A DNA stretch of 64,000 nucleotides. Source: UTCFX2 sp963788305. GTDB taxonomy: Bacteria > Chloroflexota > Anaerolineae > Anaerolineales > UBA4823. A program made the position numbers and the translations under genes. Positions 8,035 to 17,736 of this stretch are shown one piece after another; position 1 is the stretch's first letter; each line of letters starts with the position of its first letter. The stretch is taken from NCBI GenBank assembly GCA_963788305.1, contig CAWBGK010000020.1, forward strand, positions 186,001-250,000. Direction: 5' to 3'. The notes under the pieces were generated by a model, which did not search any database, was not told the DNA's origin, and saw only the letters and a program-made list of their open reading frames with translations.

Positions 8035-9009
8035 TCAGTTCTGCTGCAAAGGCGCCTGGAGCGGGTTGCCATTTTCGTCGATTTTGACCGCCTCGCCCCG
8101 CTTGATCTGAAAATGGTCGAAATCACGCGCCACAAAGGCGCCAGGGAAGACAGCCCGAGCTTCCGCCGCAACATCTCGCTCGCGATAGCGCCGTGAGATG
8201 TGTGTGACGATCAGGCTTCCCACACCTGCCCGGCGTGCCAGCTCCGCAGCGCGCCGGGCCGTCAGGTGAGCGAACTCATCCGCCATTTCGGCTTCCTCTT
8301 CCAGGTATGTCGCTTCAATCACCAGAGCATCTGCACCCTGGCAAACCGGTTCCAATTCCTCAGTGCGCCCAACATCGCCGACATGCACAAGCCGCGTGCC
8401 CGGCTGCTCGGCCCCAAGCACCTGTGCCGGAGTGATCTGCCTTCCGTCCGGCAAGGTGACCGTCTGACCGTTAACCAGGTCCCGCCGCCACGGGCCGGGA
8501 GGAATGTTCAGCGCATCCGCCCTTTCCGGTAAGAATGGCATCTTCGATCTCTCTGCAAACAGAAAACCATAGGAATCAGGACCTCGATGGTAAACAGGAA
8601 AAGCCGTCACCTGAAAGTCGTCGTCGCTGAAAATTACCCCTGCTGAAATTTCGCGCAGGTGGATTTCCATTGGCGGGCGAGCACCCCGCAGGACCACCCC
8701 AAAAAGCAGGTCGTGGATGCGTTCCAGCGCCCATCCACCGCCGAAGATCTCCAGTTCATCGATCGTCTCCCAACGTGTGAATGTCGAGAGCAGCCCGGCC
8801 AATCCCAGGATATGGTCCAGATGTCCGTGAGTGATCAAAATCCGGTTCAGTCTTTTGAATCCAAGCCCCGACTGCATGATCTGGCGTTGGGTTCCTTCTC
8901 CGCAGTCGATCAAGAACCGGTGCTCATTATGCATCACAATCTGAGCAGAAAGACCGCGGCGAGCGGAAGGCGCAGAAGCAGAGGTGCCTAAAAAAATAAT
9001 CTCAAACAA
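8035..9009 (-). CDS. rnz: Ribonuclease Z
   Basis: 324 residues, the normal size for RNase Z, the endonuclease that removes 3' trailers from tRNA precursors. The N-terminus has FLGTSASAPSARRG and the metal motif THGHLDHILGLAGLL (near residue 60); the middle has VHVGDVGRT and VIEATY, and the C-terminus has VTHISRRY. The start appears to be TTG at 9009, preceded on the minus strand by AAAAGG. It is convergent with the sulfite-oxidase-like gene and divergent from ftsK. Confidence 0.92.
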   Translation of the reverse strand: MFEIIFLGTSASAPSARRGLSAQIVMHNEHRFLIDCGEGTQRQIMQSGLGFKRLNRILITHGHLDHILGLAGLLSTFTRWETIDELEIFGGGWALERIHDLLFGVVLRGARPPMEIHLREISAGVIFSDDDFQVTAFPVYHRGPDSYGFLFAERSKMPFLPERADALNIPPGPWRRDLVNGQTVTLPDGRQITPAQVLGAEQPGTRLVHVGDVGRTEELEPVCQGADALVIEATYLEEEAEMADEFAHLTARRAAELARRAGVGSLIVTHISRRYRERDVAAEARAVFPGAFVARDFDHFQIKRGEAVKIDENGNPLQAPLQQN

Positions 9010-9103
9010 GGGATACCTTTTCGGGAAGAGATGGATACAAACAAACGGTCGTCCTGTTATTTTACCTCATGTTTTCCCGCAGGTCTCACTCCCCCACCGG
9101 AAA

Positions 9104-9130
9104 TTGTGGAAACGCTCAATATGCTATAAT
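9104..9130 (+). promoter_or_regulatory. Promoter of ftsK
   Basis: TTGTGG (9104-9109) and a consensus TATAAT (9125-9130) with a rather short 15-nt spacer. The -10 box ends 11 nt before the ftsK ATG, so the mRNA would have a leader of only a few bases. No Shine-Dalgarno sequence is present. Confidence 0.6.
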
Positions 9131-9141
9131 CTCAGATTAAC

Positions 9142-11575
9142 ATGGCGACACAGAAGAAACAGCCTTCTCAAGCCCAGAAACAACCTTCTCAACCGGTTAA
9201 AAAGCAGGGTAAAAGCACTCCAACGAAACCCAAGACCAGCAGCTCGACTGGCAGCAAGCCCTCCAGCAAATCCACCTCGGCCCGCTCGTCCAGCCGTCCA
9301 CCGGCGAGTCAGTTGAAGGACCCGGCGCATCCCAGGAAGAAGACCTCAAAGCAGGCCAGCCGGAAGCAAATTCGTGAAGGCCTTTCACTCGACCGGAAGC
9401 TGGACATTCTGGGGATCGGGATGACCCTGCTCGGTTTTCTCACACTTCTGAGCATGCTTTCTCCGATAAAGGGCAGCCTGACCGGTTCCTGGGTGTCCAT
9501 CCTGGGTCAGGCATTCGGTTGGGGGATGTACCTGTTTCCCGTGATTCTGATCGGGATCGGGTTATGGTTTGTGCTGCGAAATTTCGAGCGCGTCCCCCAG
9601 CTGGCAGTTGAGCGCCTGTTAGGATTAGTGCTGTTGTTTTGGAATGTGCTCGCCGTCGCTCACTTCGTCTTGATGCTTTCAAGCGGTCAGGATGCAGTCA
9701 GCCTGGCCAAGGCATCCGAAGGTGGAGGCTATCTGGGCGGTCTGGCTGCCGGCGCGCTGGTCGCCGTATTGGGTCCAGGCGGCGCTGCCGTGGCGCTGGC
9801 GGCCTGGTTCGTTATCGCCCTGGCTCTCACGCTGGACATCACGATCGCCGAGATGTTCAGGGCTTTATCGGCTGCCTTCGAGCGCCTGCAGGACTGGATC
9901 ATCGATGCATTCCAGGAACGCCGGCGGCATAGCACCGATGCTTCTCCACCAGCTTCAAATTACATCGAGTACCGGCCCACCCCGACCAGCGGTCTCAGCC
10001 AGGCCGCTCCCATACCGGTCAATTCCTAGAATCATCCTTTTCGCCAACCCCGGATGCTGCCAATCCCCATGCAGCTGCACCAGTCCTGCATTGGGAGCTT
10101 CCGCCCCTTGACCAGATCCTCGACGAAGGAAGCAAGATAAGCTTCAACGAGGAAGCGAATATTCAGCGCGCCAGGGTCATCGAAGAAACGTTAGCCTCCT
10201 TTGGCGCCCCGGCGAAGGTGGTGGAGATCAATCGTGGACCGACAATCACGCAGTATGGGGTAGAGCCCGATTTTATCGAATCGCGCGGCGGGCGGATGCG
10301 CGTCCGGGTTGGCAAGATCTCTGCGCTGGCAGATGACCTGGCGCTTGCGCTTTCAGCCCGCACGATCCGCGTGCAGGCTCCTGTTCCGGGTAAAGGATTT
10401 GTGGGCATCGAAGTTCCAAATGAAGAAGTGGCGCTGGTCGCTCTGCGTGATCTGATCGAAAGCGAAGCCTTCAAGCGGTTGAAATCTCCTCTGCGTTTTG
10501 CGCTAGGTTTGAACGTTTCCGGGAATGCCGTTGCCGCCGACCTGAGCAATATGCCCCATCTTGCTGATTGCCGGCACGACTGGATCCGGTAAATCCGTCT
10601 GCGTGAATGCATTGATCTGCTGCCTTTTAGCCAACAACACCCCAGATGATCTGCGGATTGTGATGGTAGACCCAAAGCGCGTCGAGCTTACCGGATATAA
10701 CGGAATCCCTCACTTGCTGGCTCCAGTCGTGGTAGACCTGGAACGAGTCGTGACCGTGCTGCAGTGGGTCACTCGCGAGATGGATTTACGCTATCATAAG
10801 CTGGCTGAAGCAGGCTGCCGAAACATTCAGGAATTCAACCAGAAAGAGTTCAGTCACTAGCTCGAGGAAGCTGCCCTTCCTGGTCGTGGTGATCGACGAG
10901 CTGGCTGACCTGATGATGCTGGCGCCAGAAGAAACCGAGCGAACGATCACGCGCCTGGCACAGCTTGCCAGGGCGACCGGGATCCACCTGGTCATCGCAA
11001 CCCAGCGCCCATCGGTGGACGTGGTCACAGGCTTGATCAAAGCTAATTTCCCTGCACGGATTGCGTTTGCGGTCGCATCACAGGTGGACAGCCGCGTGAT
11101 CCTGGATCAGCCTGGTGCGGAGCGCTTGCTCGGGCGAGGAGATATGCTCTTTCAAGCGCCCGACGCCCCTGCCCCCGCTCGCCTCCAGGGAGTATTTGTC
11201 TCCGAAAGCGAGATCCAGCGATTGGTTTCATACTGGCAGGGTTATGCCGGAATGGTCCAGCTCGCTCCATCCGTTGCAGGCGGGATCGTTGACGCCATGC
11301 CGAGCGGGATCCCGCTCAAGCAAATGCCCCTCTGGGATGAGATGGAAGAAGACCAGGGCGATCCGATGCTCAAAGAAGCAATCGACCTCGCCCGCCGGCA
11401 GGGCCGCGCCTCAATTTCAATGCTGCAACGCCGGCTGCGCATCGGCTACACGCGCGCCGCCCGCTTGATCGAAACCATGGAAGAGAAAGGCATCATCGGC
11501 CCGCCCGACCCCGGCTCAAATACCCGAGAGATTTTGGATTATGGACCTGCCGCCCCGCCCGTAGACGGTCCTTAG
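9142..11575 (+). CDS. ftsK: FtsK/SpoIIIE-type DNA translocase (three apparent frameshifts)
   Basis: Four overlapping frame segments make one protein of about 811 residues. Segment 1 has a basic, Ser/Lys/Pro-rich cytoplasmic start and several membrane helices (about residues 90-240). Segment 2 holds the alpha domain (VVEINRGPTITQYGVEP). Segment 3 begins at the Walker A motif LLIAGTTGSGKSVCVNALI. Segment 4 has Walker B (VVVIDELADLMM), TQRPSVDVVTGLIKANFPARI and the gamma winged helix that reads polar DNA motifs (ISMLQRRLRIGYTRAARLIE). It pumps chromosomal DNA through the division septum. Breaks lie near 10000-10025, at 10561-10562 (one T too many just before Walker A) and near 10850-10865. Because the gene is generally essential and every motif survives, sequence errors are far likelier than a pseudogene. 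Confidence 0.9.
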
Positions 11576-11588
11576 GATATCAATAACG

Positions 11589-12813
11589 ATGGCCCATCCC
11601 TGCCCGCATCACTGGCCGCGAAGGCTTTCTCTGCTCGGGCTCCCAATACTAATCACAGCATTATTTTTGCTGTCAGCCTGCGGTCCTTCACCGTCAACAG
11701 CCCCGTCAGTTCAAAACACCGAAATCCTGCCTGCTGGCGAAATGACAACCAGGGCATCCTCCCCTGCTGGACAAACAACCAAACCGGCATCTCCCACCGT
11801 CCCTGCATCGCCGAGGCCGCTTCCTTCTGGATACGCCGATTCCTTCAAAAACACCCACAATCACGCCAACATCCGAACCCATAACCACCACGCTGTTGTT
11901 CACCGGAATCATCGTGCCGGCTCGCTGCGTCCAGGCCAAACTGGACGCAATCGGCAACCCTGATTACCCTTACGAAGAAGTCAAGGAAGTTATTTCCGCT
12001 GCCGATCTTTCTGTGGGTGTGTTCAACGCCACCATGTCCGACCGGGTGGAACATACCGGCTGCCTGACCACCTGGCAGCTCGTCGGCAGCCCGGATAATG
12101 CAGACGCGGCAGCCCGGGCTGGTTTTGACCTTATGGGTGTCGCAACGAACCATATCAAAGACTGCGGAATCATGAAATCCTGGTGCGACGATGTTTTTTT
12201 TGACACGCTGGGGAACCTCCACAGGGTTGGGATCAAGACGGTTGGAGGCGGAAAAGACCTGGACGAAGCCCTTGAACCTGTCGTCTTCACTATCAATGGT
12301 GTACGCTTTGGATTTGTGTCTTTGGGCGACAGCAAGATGAGCCCGGTGGTCTTCGCGGCCGAAGACCACCCCGGTATCGCCCATCTCGATCCTGAAAATA
12401 TTCGCGCTGCGGTGGAGCGCGCCCGACTGGTCTCGGACGTTGTGATTGCCATGCCCCACTGGGGCTCAGAAGATATCGCGGTCCCAAACTGGAACCAGAC
12501 CCAACAGGCCAGGGAGCTGGTTGCAGCTGGCGCCGACCTGGTGGTTGGCAATCACACGCATGTCGTCCAGGCTATCCAGGAGCTTTCCGGCATACCTGTC
12601 TTTTATGGACTCGGAAATTTCGTCTTCGACCAGGGGCTGCGCGACCATCGCCAGGGGATCATCCTGCTGGTAAAGTTCAAGGGCGAGACCTATGCAGGTT
12701 ATGAATTGATCCCCACCCATACAGACGCCGATGGTCGGGTTCACATCGCTGATCCGGAAGAAGCTGCCGAAATCCTTCAGGGCATTGAGCGTTCCAGCCA
12801 GCTCGTCCGGTAG
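11589..12813 (+). CDS. CapA-family lipoprotein (one apparent frameshift)
   Basis: A lipoprotein signal (LITALFLLSACGPS, cleavage before Cys) is followed by a Thr/Pro/Ser-rich linker and then the CapA domain of poly-gamma-glutamate synthesis proteins, a calcineurin-like phosphoesterase fold. The first frame ends in the linker; the catalytic-type domain follows in the next frame from about 11830 (TPTITPTSEP, then LLFTGIIVPARCV). Conserved parts include MGVATNHIKDCG, MPHWGSE, GNHTHVVQAI and VFYGLGNFVFDQ. CapA proteins act at the cell surface in anionic polymer synthesis or export, but lone family members like this are uncharacterised. It starts 14 bp after ftsK. The frame change inside a low-complexity linker fits a one-base sequence error. 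Confidence 0.8.
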
Positions 12814-12881
12814 CTCACCCGGAACAGACCTGGGCTTTCTTTGGAAAACCCCTTTTTTAACATGGTCAAAAGAAATTCAAA

Positions 12882-12913
12882 CGCTGCCGTGAACACACGG
12901 AATCACGGCAGCG
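12882..12913. terminator. Terminator between convergent genes
   Basis: An 11-bp perfect stem (CGCTGCCGTGA with TCACGGCAGCG) and a 10-nt loop lie between the CapA-like gene and the convergent LysM gene. T-rich sequence follows on the plus strand (TAGTTTTT); on the minus strand the flank is TTTGAATTTCTTTTG. It probably works in both directions. Confidence 0.7.
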
Positions 12914-12919
12914 TCTGAT

Positions 12920-13708
12920 CTAGTTTTTACTCACGGGGTTGTGGTCGGGTTGGACAAAGCCCCCGGGGTAACCGCGGTTGGCACAACCGTTCCGTTGACC
13001 TGGAACACAACGGTTTGGCGTGATCGTCGCCGTGGGAACCGCCGTCACAATATTCACCGGGATGATGATCAGCTGACCAGGAAAGATCTCATTTTCGTTC
13101 TCGATATCGTTCTCTTCCTTGATCGCCTCAACGGTGCTGTTGAACTGGTTGGCGATTGCGAGCAGCGAGTCGCCCAGCTGAATGTTGTACTCGATCTTTG
13201 CCCCGCGGCTGATATTTGTGGGCAGCGGCGTGCCGGTAGGAAGTTTCGTGTCTGGCGCCGGGATGATCAGCTTGTCCCCAACCCGGATCGTCGGAGCTGC
13301 GGGGTCAAGGTTGTTCACCGCTAACAGGACCATTAAGTCAACATTGAACTCTTGAGCAATCGTCCACAAATTGTCGCCTTCCTCCACCTGATATACAAAT
13401 GGGCCGGATTGAGTGGGCGTGACTGTGATCGTCGGTGTCTCCGAAGGAACTGGAGTGTCGGTTGGCGTTGGCGTGGCAGATGCAGTCGCGGTTGGAGTGA
13501 ATGTCATCGTGGGTGTTGGGGTATCCGTTGCCAGGAAGGGCAGCGAAAATCCCGAACCGTCGGAATCCAACAGCCAGAAGATCAAAAAAGCTGCGCCCGC
13601 AATGAGTAAGACGGCCGTGACCACAAAGAGCAGCGGCGCTTTGCGAGCTGCCTGCTGTTTTTTTCGGTACGCCTCAATTACATTTTGGGCATTCTCTTTA
13701 TCGCTCAT
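12920..13708 (-). CDS. Membrane-anchored LysM-repeat protein
   Basis: 262 residues: a short cytoplasmic part, one transmembrane helix (about residues 25-47, LLFVVTAVLLIAGAAFLIFW), a Thr/Pro-rich extracellular linker (TPTPTMTFTPTATASATPT) and two LysM domains (YQVEEGDNLWTIAQEFN near 107; YNIQLGDSLLAIANQFN near 172). LysM domains bind the glycan strands of peptidoglycan, so this is a wall-attached surface protein with no obvious catalytic part. The last 30 residues (RCVPGQRNGCANRGYPGG) look less like a normal tail and may be out of frame because of another small sequence error. The linker style is typical of Anaerolineae surface proteins. Confidence 0.82.
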   Translation of the reverse strand: MSDKENAQNVIEAYRKKQQAARKAPLLFVVTAVLLIAGAAFLIFWLLDSDGSGFSLPFLATDTPTPTMTFTPTATASATPTPTDTPVPSETPTITVTPTQSGPFVYQVEEGDNLWTIAQEFNVDLMVLLAVNNLDPAAPTIRVGDKLIIPAPDTKLPTGTPLPTNISRGAKIEYNIQLGDSLLAIANQFNSTVEAIKEENDIENENEIFPGQLIIIPVNIVTAVPTATITPNRCVPGQRNGCANRGYPGGFVQPDHNPVSKN

Positions 13709-13828
13709 AAGCTTTTCAAGCCTTTTCCTTTGGATTTAATCCAGAATTGAATACCATCCTCTAGAGAGTATCGTCTTATGGATGGGATTCTACCCTATTT
13801 TTTCTCACTTAGGGGGCAGGGGAAAAGG

Positions 13829-15268
13829 TCACGGAATCCATTGAGGCTGGTATCCATCCTGTATATATCGGGTGGACTCGTTTGTGAGCAGATTGAGGAT
13901 CCAAATCTCAGGGGGCTCATAAATCACACTTTGATTAAAGCGCACATAGGCAATCTGCTCGCCGTTGGGACTCCAGGCAAAGTCAAAATGGTTGTAAAGG
14001 GGAGCATCGCTCATCTGGCGCGCCAGTTTTCCTGGGAAAGTGGCGATCCAAAACTGACGTCCAGGAGTCCAGCGATCCACATCAAGATATTTTCGGGCAA
14101 AGGCAAGCAAACTGCCGTCTGGAGAAAACCTCGGAGCTGCATCTTCCACACCCGTTCCAGGAGACAGGTCCTGGGTCTGTCCGGAAGCCACTTCAAATAA
14201 GATTAAATGGCTTTCTGCAAATGATCTGAGTTCCGTCAGGTCTGACGATACATTTTCATCAAGATTAATAATTTCAGCCGCAAGAAAGGCCTTGCCGTCA
14301 GGCTGCCAGGCCCCTTGCTGACCGGTTTGATTCAAAAAGCTGGAAAAAGCTGCCTGCCCTGGTTCACCAAAGAGGTATGCCGACTCCTGATCATCATAAT
14401 AAGCCAGCATGCCTGCACTTGACCAGGCTGGCTGGATCGTCTGGTGAGTCGAGTCTCCAGCCAGGAACGGCGGATTAGAATCAATGGCTGGCAGCGGCAG
14501 GATCCATACCTGAGGCATTTCCGGGGCGTCTCCTCCCGGAAGTCCGATCCGTTCGTAAGCCAGATATCTGCCCTGCGGATCTACCGCCAGTCCCTGGCAG
14601 ATGCTTTTCAGACATTTTAAAACCTCTACAGGTTCAGAAAAAATGCTCATTTTCTCTTCTGTGCCGTCGACGCCAGAATCGAATTCGTCAACCCTCGCAT
14701 CCATCCGGTAGACGATGCTGCCTTCCTCTTCCAGCCTTTCGCTGTAGAAAAGCGACTTTCCATCCTGGCTTAACGCGAAATCGAGGATCCCGCCTGAGTT
14801 TTCTGTGATGGGCGTGGTCATACCAGATGAAGGGTTCAATATAAAAAGATCAGCCGGCCCGCTCGCAGGGGACAGGTAGACTATCCTGGCTTCCCGGATC
14901 GTGAAAATCCATTCCGCTCCAACCCGAAGCGGCATAGGTGGAAACCCGCTGGCTGGAGCACCCGGTTCTATCCGCACGCTCACGCTGGCGCCTGCCGGCC
15001 AGGGCTGGTCAGGCTTAAAGATCAGCATGGATCCCTCCCATCGAAAAGTGCCAGAAACGGGTGGCTCGATCAACATCCGATCTTCGACGTCAGCGGTCCT
15101 GAGCGGTCGTGAAAACTTCAGCCGAATCTCTGCTCCTGAAGCGACATTTAGGGATTGATCGCTTGGTGAAAATTCAATCAGCCGCGGTGCTCCCATCCAG
15201 ATAATGGCCAGGATAGTAAGGAGTATTAAGGCTGCTGCCAGCAGACCGAAGCTGACCCGGTTGCGCAT
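13829..15268 (-). CDS. Ig-like plus TolB-type propeller exported protein
   Basis: The start at 15268 (MRNRVSFGLLAAALILLTIL) gives 479 residues with a signal anchor, an Ig-like domain resembling SbsA/Big_5 domains (about residues 30-130, SGAEIRLKFSRPL and GTFRWEGSMLIFKPDQPWPAG), then repeated WD40-like PD40 blades (DFALSQDGKSLFYSE, AAPRFSPDGSLLAFARK, FAWSPNGEQIAYVRF) as in TolB-like beta-propellers. It is probably an extracytoplasmic binding protein; ligand unknown. TATAAT (15275-15280, minus strand) lies 6 nt before this ATG, so the start at 15268 is chosen over the in-frame codon 30 bases upstream. It is divergent from the flippase-like gene. Confidence 0.8.
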   Translation of the reverse strand: MRNRVSFGLLAAALILLTILAIIWMGAPRLIEFSPSDQSLNVASGAEIRLKFSRPLRTADVEDRMLIEPPVSGTFRWEGSMLIFKPDQPWPAGASVSVRIEPGAPASGFPPMPLRVGAEWIFTIREARIVYLSPASGPADLFILNPSSGMTTPITENSGGILDFALSQDGKSLFYSERLEEEGSIVYRMDARVDEFDSGVDGTEEKMSIFSEPVEVLKCLKSICQGLAVDPQGRYLAYERIGLPGGDAPEMPQVWILPLPAIDSNPPFLAGDSTHQTIQPAWSSAGMLAYYDDQESAYLFGEPGQAAFSSFLNQTGQQGAWQPDGKAFLAAEIINLDENVSSDLTELRSFAESHLILFEVASGQTQDLSPGTGVEDAAPRFSPDGSLLAFARKYLDVDRWTPGRQFWIATFPGKLARQMSDAPLYNHFDFAWSPNGEQIAYVRFNQSVIYEPPEIWILNLLTNESTRYIQDGYQPQWIP

Positions 15269-15274
15269 GGAAGT

Positions 15275-15280
15275 ATTATA
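15275..15280 (-). promoter_or_regulatory. -10 box of a leaderless promoter
   Basis: TATAAT on the minus strand, 6 nt before the ATG at 15268. Transcription would start at or within a base or two of the start codon. No Shine-Dalgarno sequence. Confidence 0.6.
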
Positions 15281-15330
15281 ACTGACCCTCCGAGGCACGC
15301 TTTCTGGTAGGAACAGCAGAAATTGAGTGG

Positions 15331-15336
15331 TAGAAT
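15331..15336 (+). promoter_or_regulatory. -10 box of a leaderless promoter
   Basis: TAGAAT, 7 nt before the GTG at 15344. This placement is the main reason for choosing that GTG as start. Confidence 0.5.
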
Positions 15337-15343
15337 GATCTGC

Positions 15344-16352
15344 GTGAAACGCTGGCAGTTTTGGCTTGGGCTGGTGGTCAGCCTGTTTTTTTTATATATC
15401 GCACTGCGCGGCCTGCATCTGGACGAGCTTGGAGAAGCGTTCCGGCAAGCAAACTACTGGTGGTTGATCCCGGGCGTGGCAATTTACTTCGTAGGGGTCT
15501 GGGCGCGGGCCTGGCGATGGCACTATCTCCTTAAGCCGTTGAAAAACATCTCCACCCGAGAGCTTTTCCCAACCGTGGTGATCGGCTATTTCGGCAACAA
15601 CATCCTGCCGGCACGCGCCGGTGAGCTGCTGCGAGCAATTGTCTTGAAAAAAGATGAGCAAGTCCCGATCTCCGCCTCGCTTGCTACGATCATCGTGGAG
15701 CGAGTCTTTGACGGCGTGGTGATGTTGGGTTTTGTATTCATAAATCTTCCTGAGCTTGCGCGCTTGACTTCCACGTCAGGGTTCATCGGAGATATTCGTA
15801 CGCTGGCGCTGGCCGGGACGGTGGTCTTTCTGGGAGTATTATTTGCTTTCCTGATTGCAGCGATGTTTCCAGAGAAAACCCAGGGAGTGGTTACAACAGC
15901 CTCCAATCGTTTCGTTCCAGAACGTTTTCGCGAGAAAATCCTGGGATTTACCAACCGCTTCCTGGGAGGGTCTGGCAGCTCTGCGATCACCACGCGGCGT
16001 GCTGATGGTTTTCTTGACATCCGTGGTAATCTGGCTCCTGGAAACGGGTAAATACTGGCTCTTGATGCACGCATTCCCTTTTAGAGTGAGCTTCTTTGCA
16101 TTGATGCTGATGAACGGCATCGTCAACCTGGCAACCACCATCCCCTCCGCTCCGGGATACGTGGGAACATTCGACGCCCCAGGGATCGCCGTGCTGCAGG
16201 CCTACAATGTTCCTAAAGCGACCGCAGCTGCTTATACGCTTGCGCTTCATGTTGCGCTTTGGTTTCCAATCACCGCCTTGGGTGGTTATTATATGCTGAA
16301 GAAAGGGATTCGCTGGAGCGAAGAGCTGGAAGCAGCAAAAGCAGAGGTCTGA
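15344..16352 (+). CDS. LPG-synthase transmembrane / flippase-like protein (one apparent frameshift)
   Basis: Two frames join into a multi-pass membrane protein of about 336 residues of the lysylphosphatidylglycerol synthase transmembrane (UPF0104, YbhN-like) family. The N-terminal part has FWLGLVVSLFFLYIALRGL, the conserved ARAWRWHYLL, and FGNNILPARAGELLRA; the C-terminal part has MNGIVNLATTIPSAPGYVGTFD. Family members act as lipid or glycolipid flippases or as the membrane half of MprF; here no aminoacyl-transferase domain is attached. The frame changes near 15965-15990, where one extra base would restore the reading. The stop at 16352 is directly followed by the GTG of the FAD oxidoreductase, so the two are co-transcribed. 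Confidence 0.82.
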
Positions 16353-17656
16353 GTGGCGAAAAAAATAGCAATCATCGGCGCTGGAATCGGCGGAATGGCT
16401 GCCGCATATGACTTGGCACGCCAGGGAATAACCGTCGTGATCTATGAAGCCAGCGGTCAGGTCGGCGGTCTGGCCAGCGGATTTAAAGAACCCAATTGGG
16501 ATTGGTCTGTAGAAAAGTTCTACCACCACTGGTTCGCTAGCGACGACCACATCTTGAAGTTGATCGCCGAGCTGGGTTGGAGCGACCAGGTCGTCTTCAA
16601 ACGCCCTTTCACAGTCATGTATCACAAAGGCCAGTTTTATCCCTTTGACTCGATCCCAAAGGCAATCATGTTCCCAGGGTTGGGGTGGGGGATCAGAAAA
16701 ATTCGTTTTGGACTGGTGGGGTTATTCCTGAAGCTGACAAATAACTGGCGAGGGCTGGAAAAGTACACGGTGGATCAATGGCTCCGAAAATGGGCTGGCG
16801 ATTCTGTATACGAGCTGATGTGGCAACCGCTGATGATCGGCAAATTTGGCGAAAGATATGCCTCTCAGGTGAACATGGCCTGGATGTGGGCGAGGTTGAA
16901 GGCTCGCACCACCCGGCTGGGGTCATTTGCGGGTGGCTTTCAGGGGTTTCTCGGACCAGCTGGCAGCCCGCTTGAAGGAAATGGGTGTAAAAATCCACCT
17001 TTCGAGCCCGGTCAACCAGATCGCCTCCCGACCTGAAGGCGGACTTCGCCTGGAGACCCCGACAGGTCCCGAAGATTTTGATCAATGCCTGGTTACTACC
17101 TCACCTGCTCTTCTTGCCAGGCTCGCGCCAGACCTGCCGCCGGACTATCTCCAGGGTTTGCTCAAGTTAAAAAGCATGGGGGCAGTGGTGATGGTGCTGG
17201 CGCTCAAGCACCGTTTTTCGGAACAAGGCTATTACTGGTACAACATCCCGAAATCAGCCGGGTTCCCTTTCCTGGCGCTCGTCGAGCACACTAATTTTCT
17301 TTCCCCCGAACACTTCGGCGGTGAGCATATCCTTTATATCGGCGATTACCTGGAGACCAACCATGAATATTTCAGGCTCGTCACAAGCCGAGCTGCTTGA
17401 ACGCTTCTACCCTGCACTGAAGCGGATCAACCCCGAGTTCACACCAGATTGGGTTCGCACCTCCTGGCTCTTTCGCACCGCCTATGCCCAGCCGGTCCCG
17501 CTGTTGAACCATTCCAAGAATATCCCAACCATCCAGACCCCAATCCCCGGATTGTACTTCGCCAGCATGAGCCAGGTGTACCCCTGGGATCGGGGCACGA
17601 ATTTTGCAGTAGAGATCTGCCGAAAAGCTGCTGGCATAATGATCTCAAATCCTTGA
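16353..17656 (+). CDS. NAD(P)/FAD-dependent oxidoreductase, amine-oxidase type (two apparent frameshifts)
   Basis: Three frame segments make about 434 residues. The N-terminal FAD-binding motif is IAIIGAGIGGMAAAYDLARQ, followed by YEASGQVGGLASGF; the middle has VNMAWMWARLKAR; the C-terminal part ends with PGLYFASMSQVYPWDRGTNF, the usual FAD-contacting end of protoporphyrinogen-oxidase-like proteins. It resembles flavin amine oxidase/desaturase-type proteins often found beside polysaccharide or lipid genes. The substrate is unknown. Breaks near 16945 (after GGFQGF) and near 17378-17385 (after HEYFRL) each fit one inserted base. It starts immediately after the flippase-like gene, so a role in the same lipid or glycan pathway is plausible. 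Confidence 0.82.
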
Positions 17657-17736
17657 TCATTATCCAGGATCATCGAACGCACGAAAAAAAAGGTATCACA
17701 AGAACAAGGCAGTTGATTAACCAATTAAGGGACTCT

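Noticed and set aside
9142..11575. Programmed frameshifting in ftsK, dnaK, lysS or pheT
   Set aside because: No slippery heptamer or shared signal at the breaks, several breaks per gene, and these genes are not known to use it; sequence error explains all of them.
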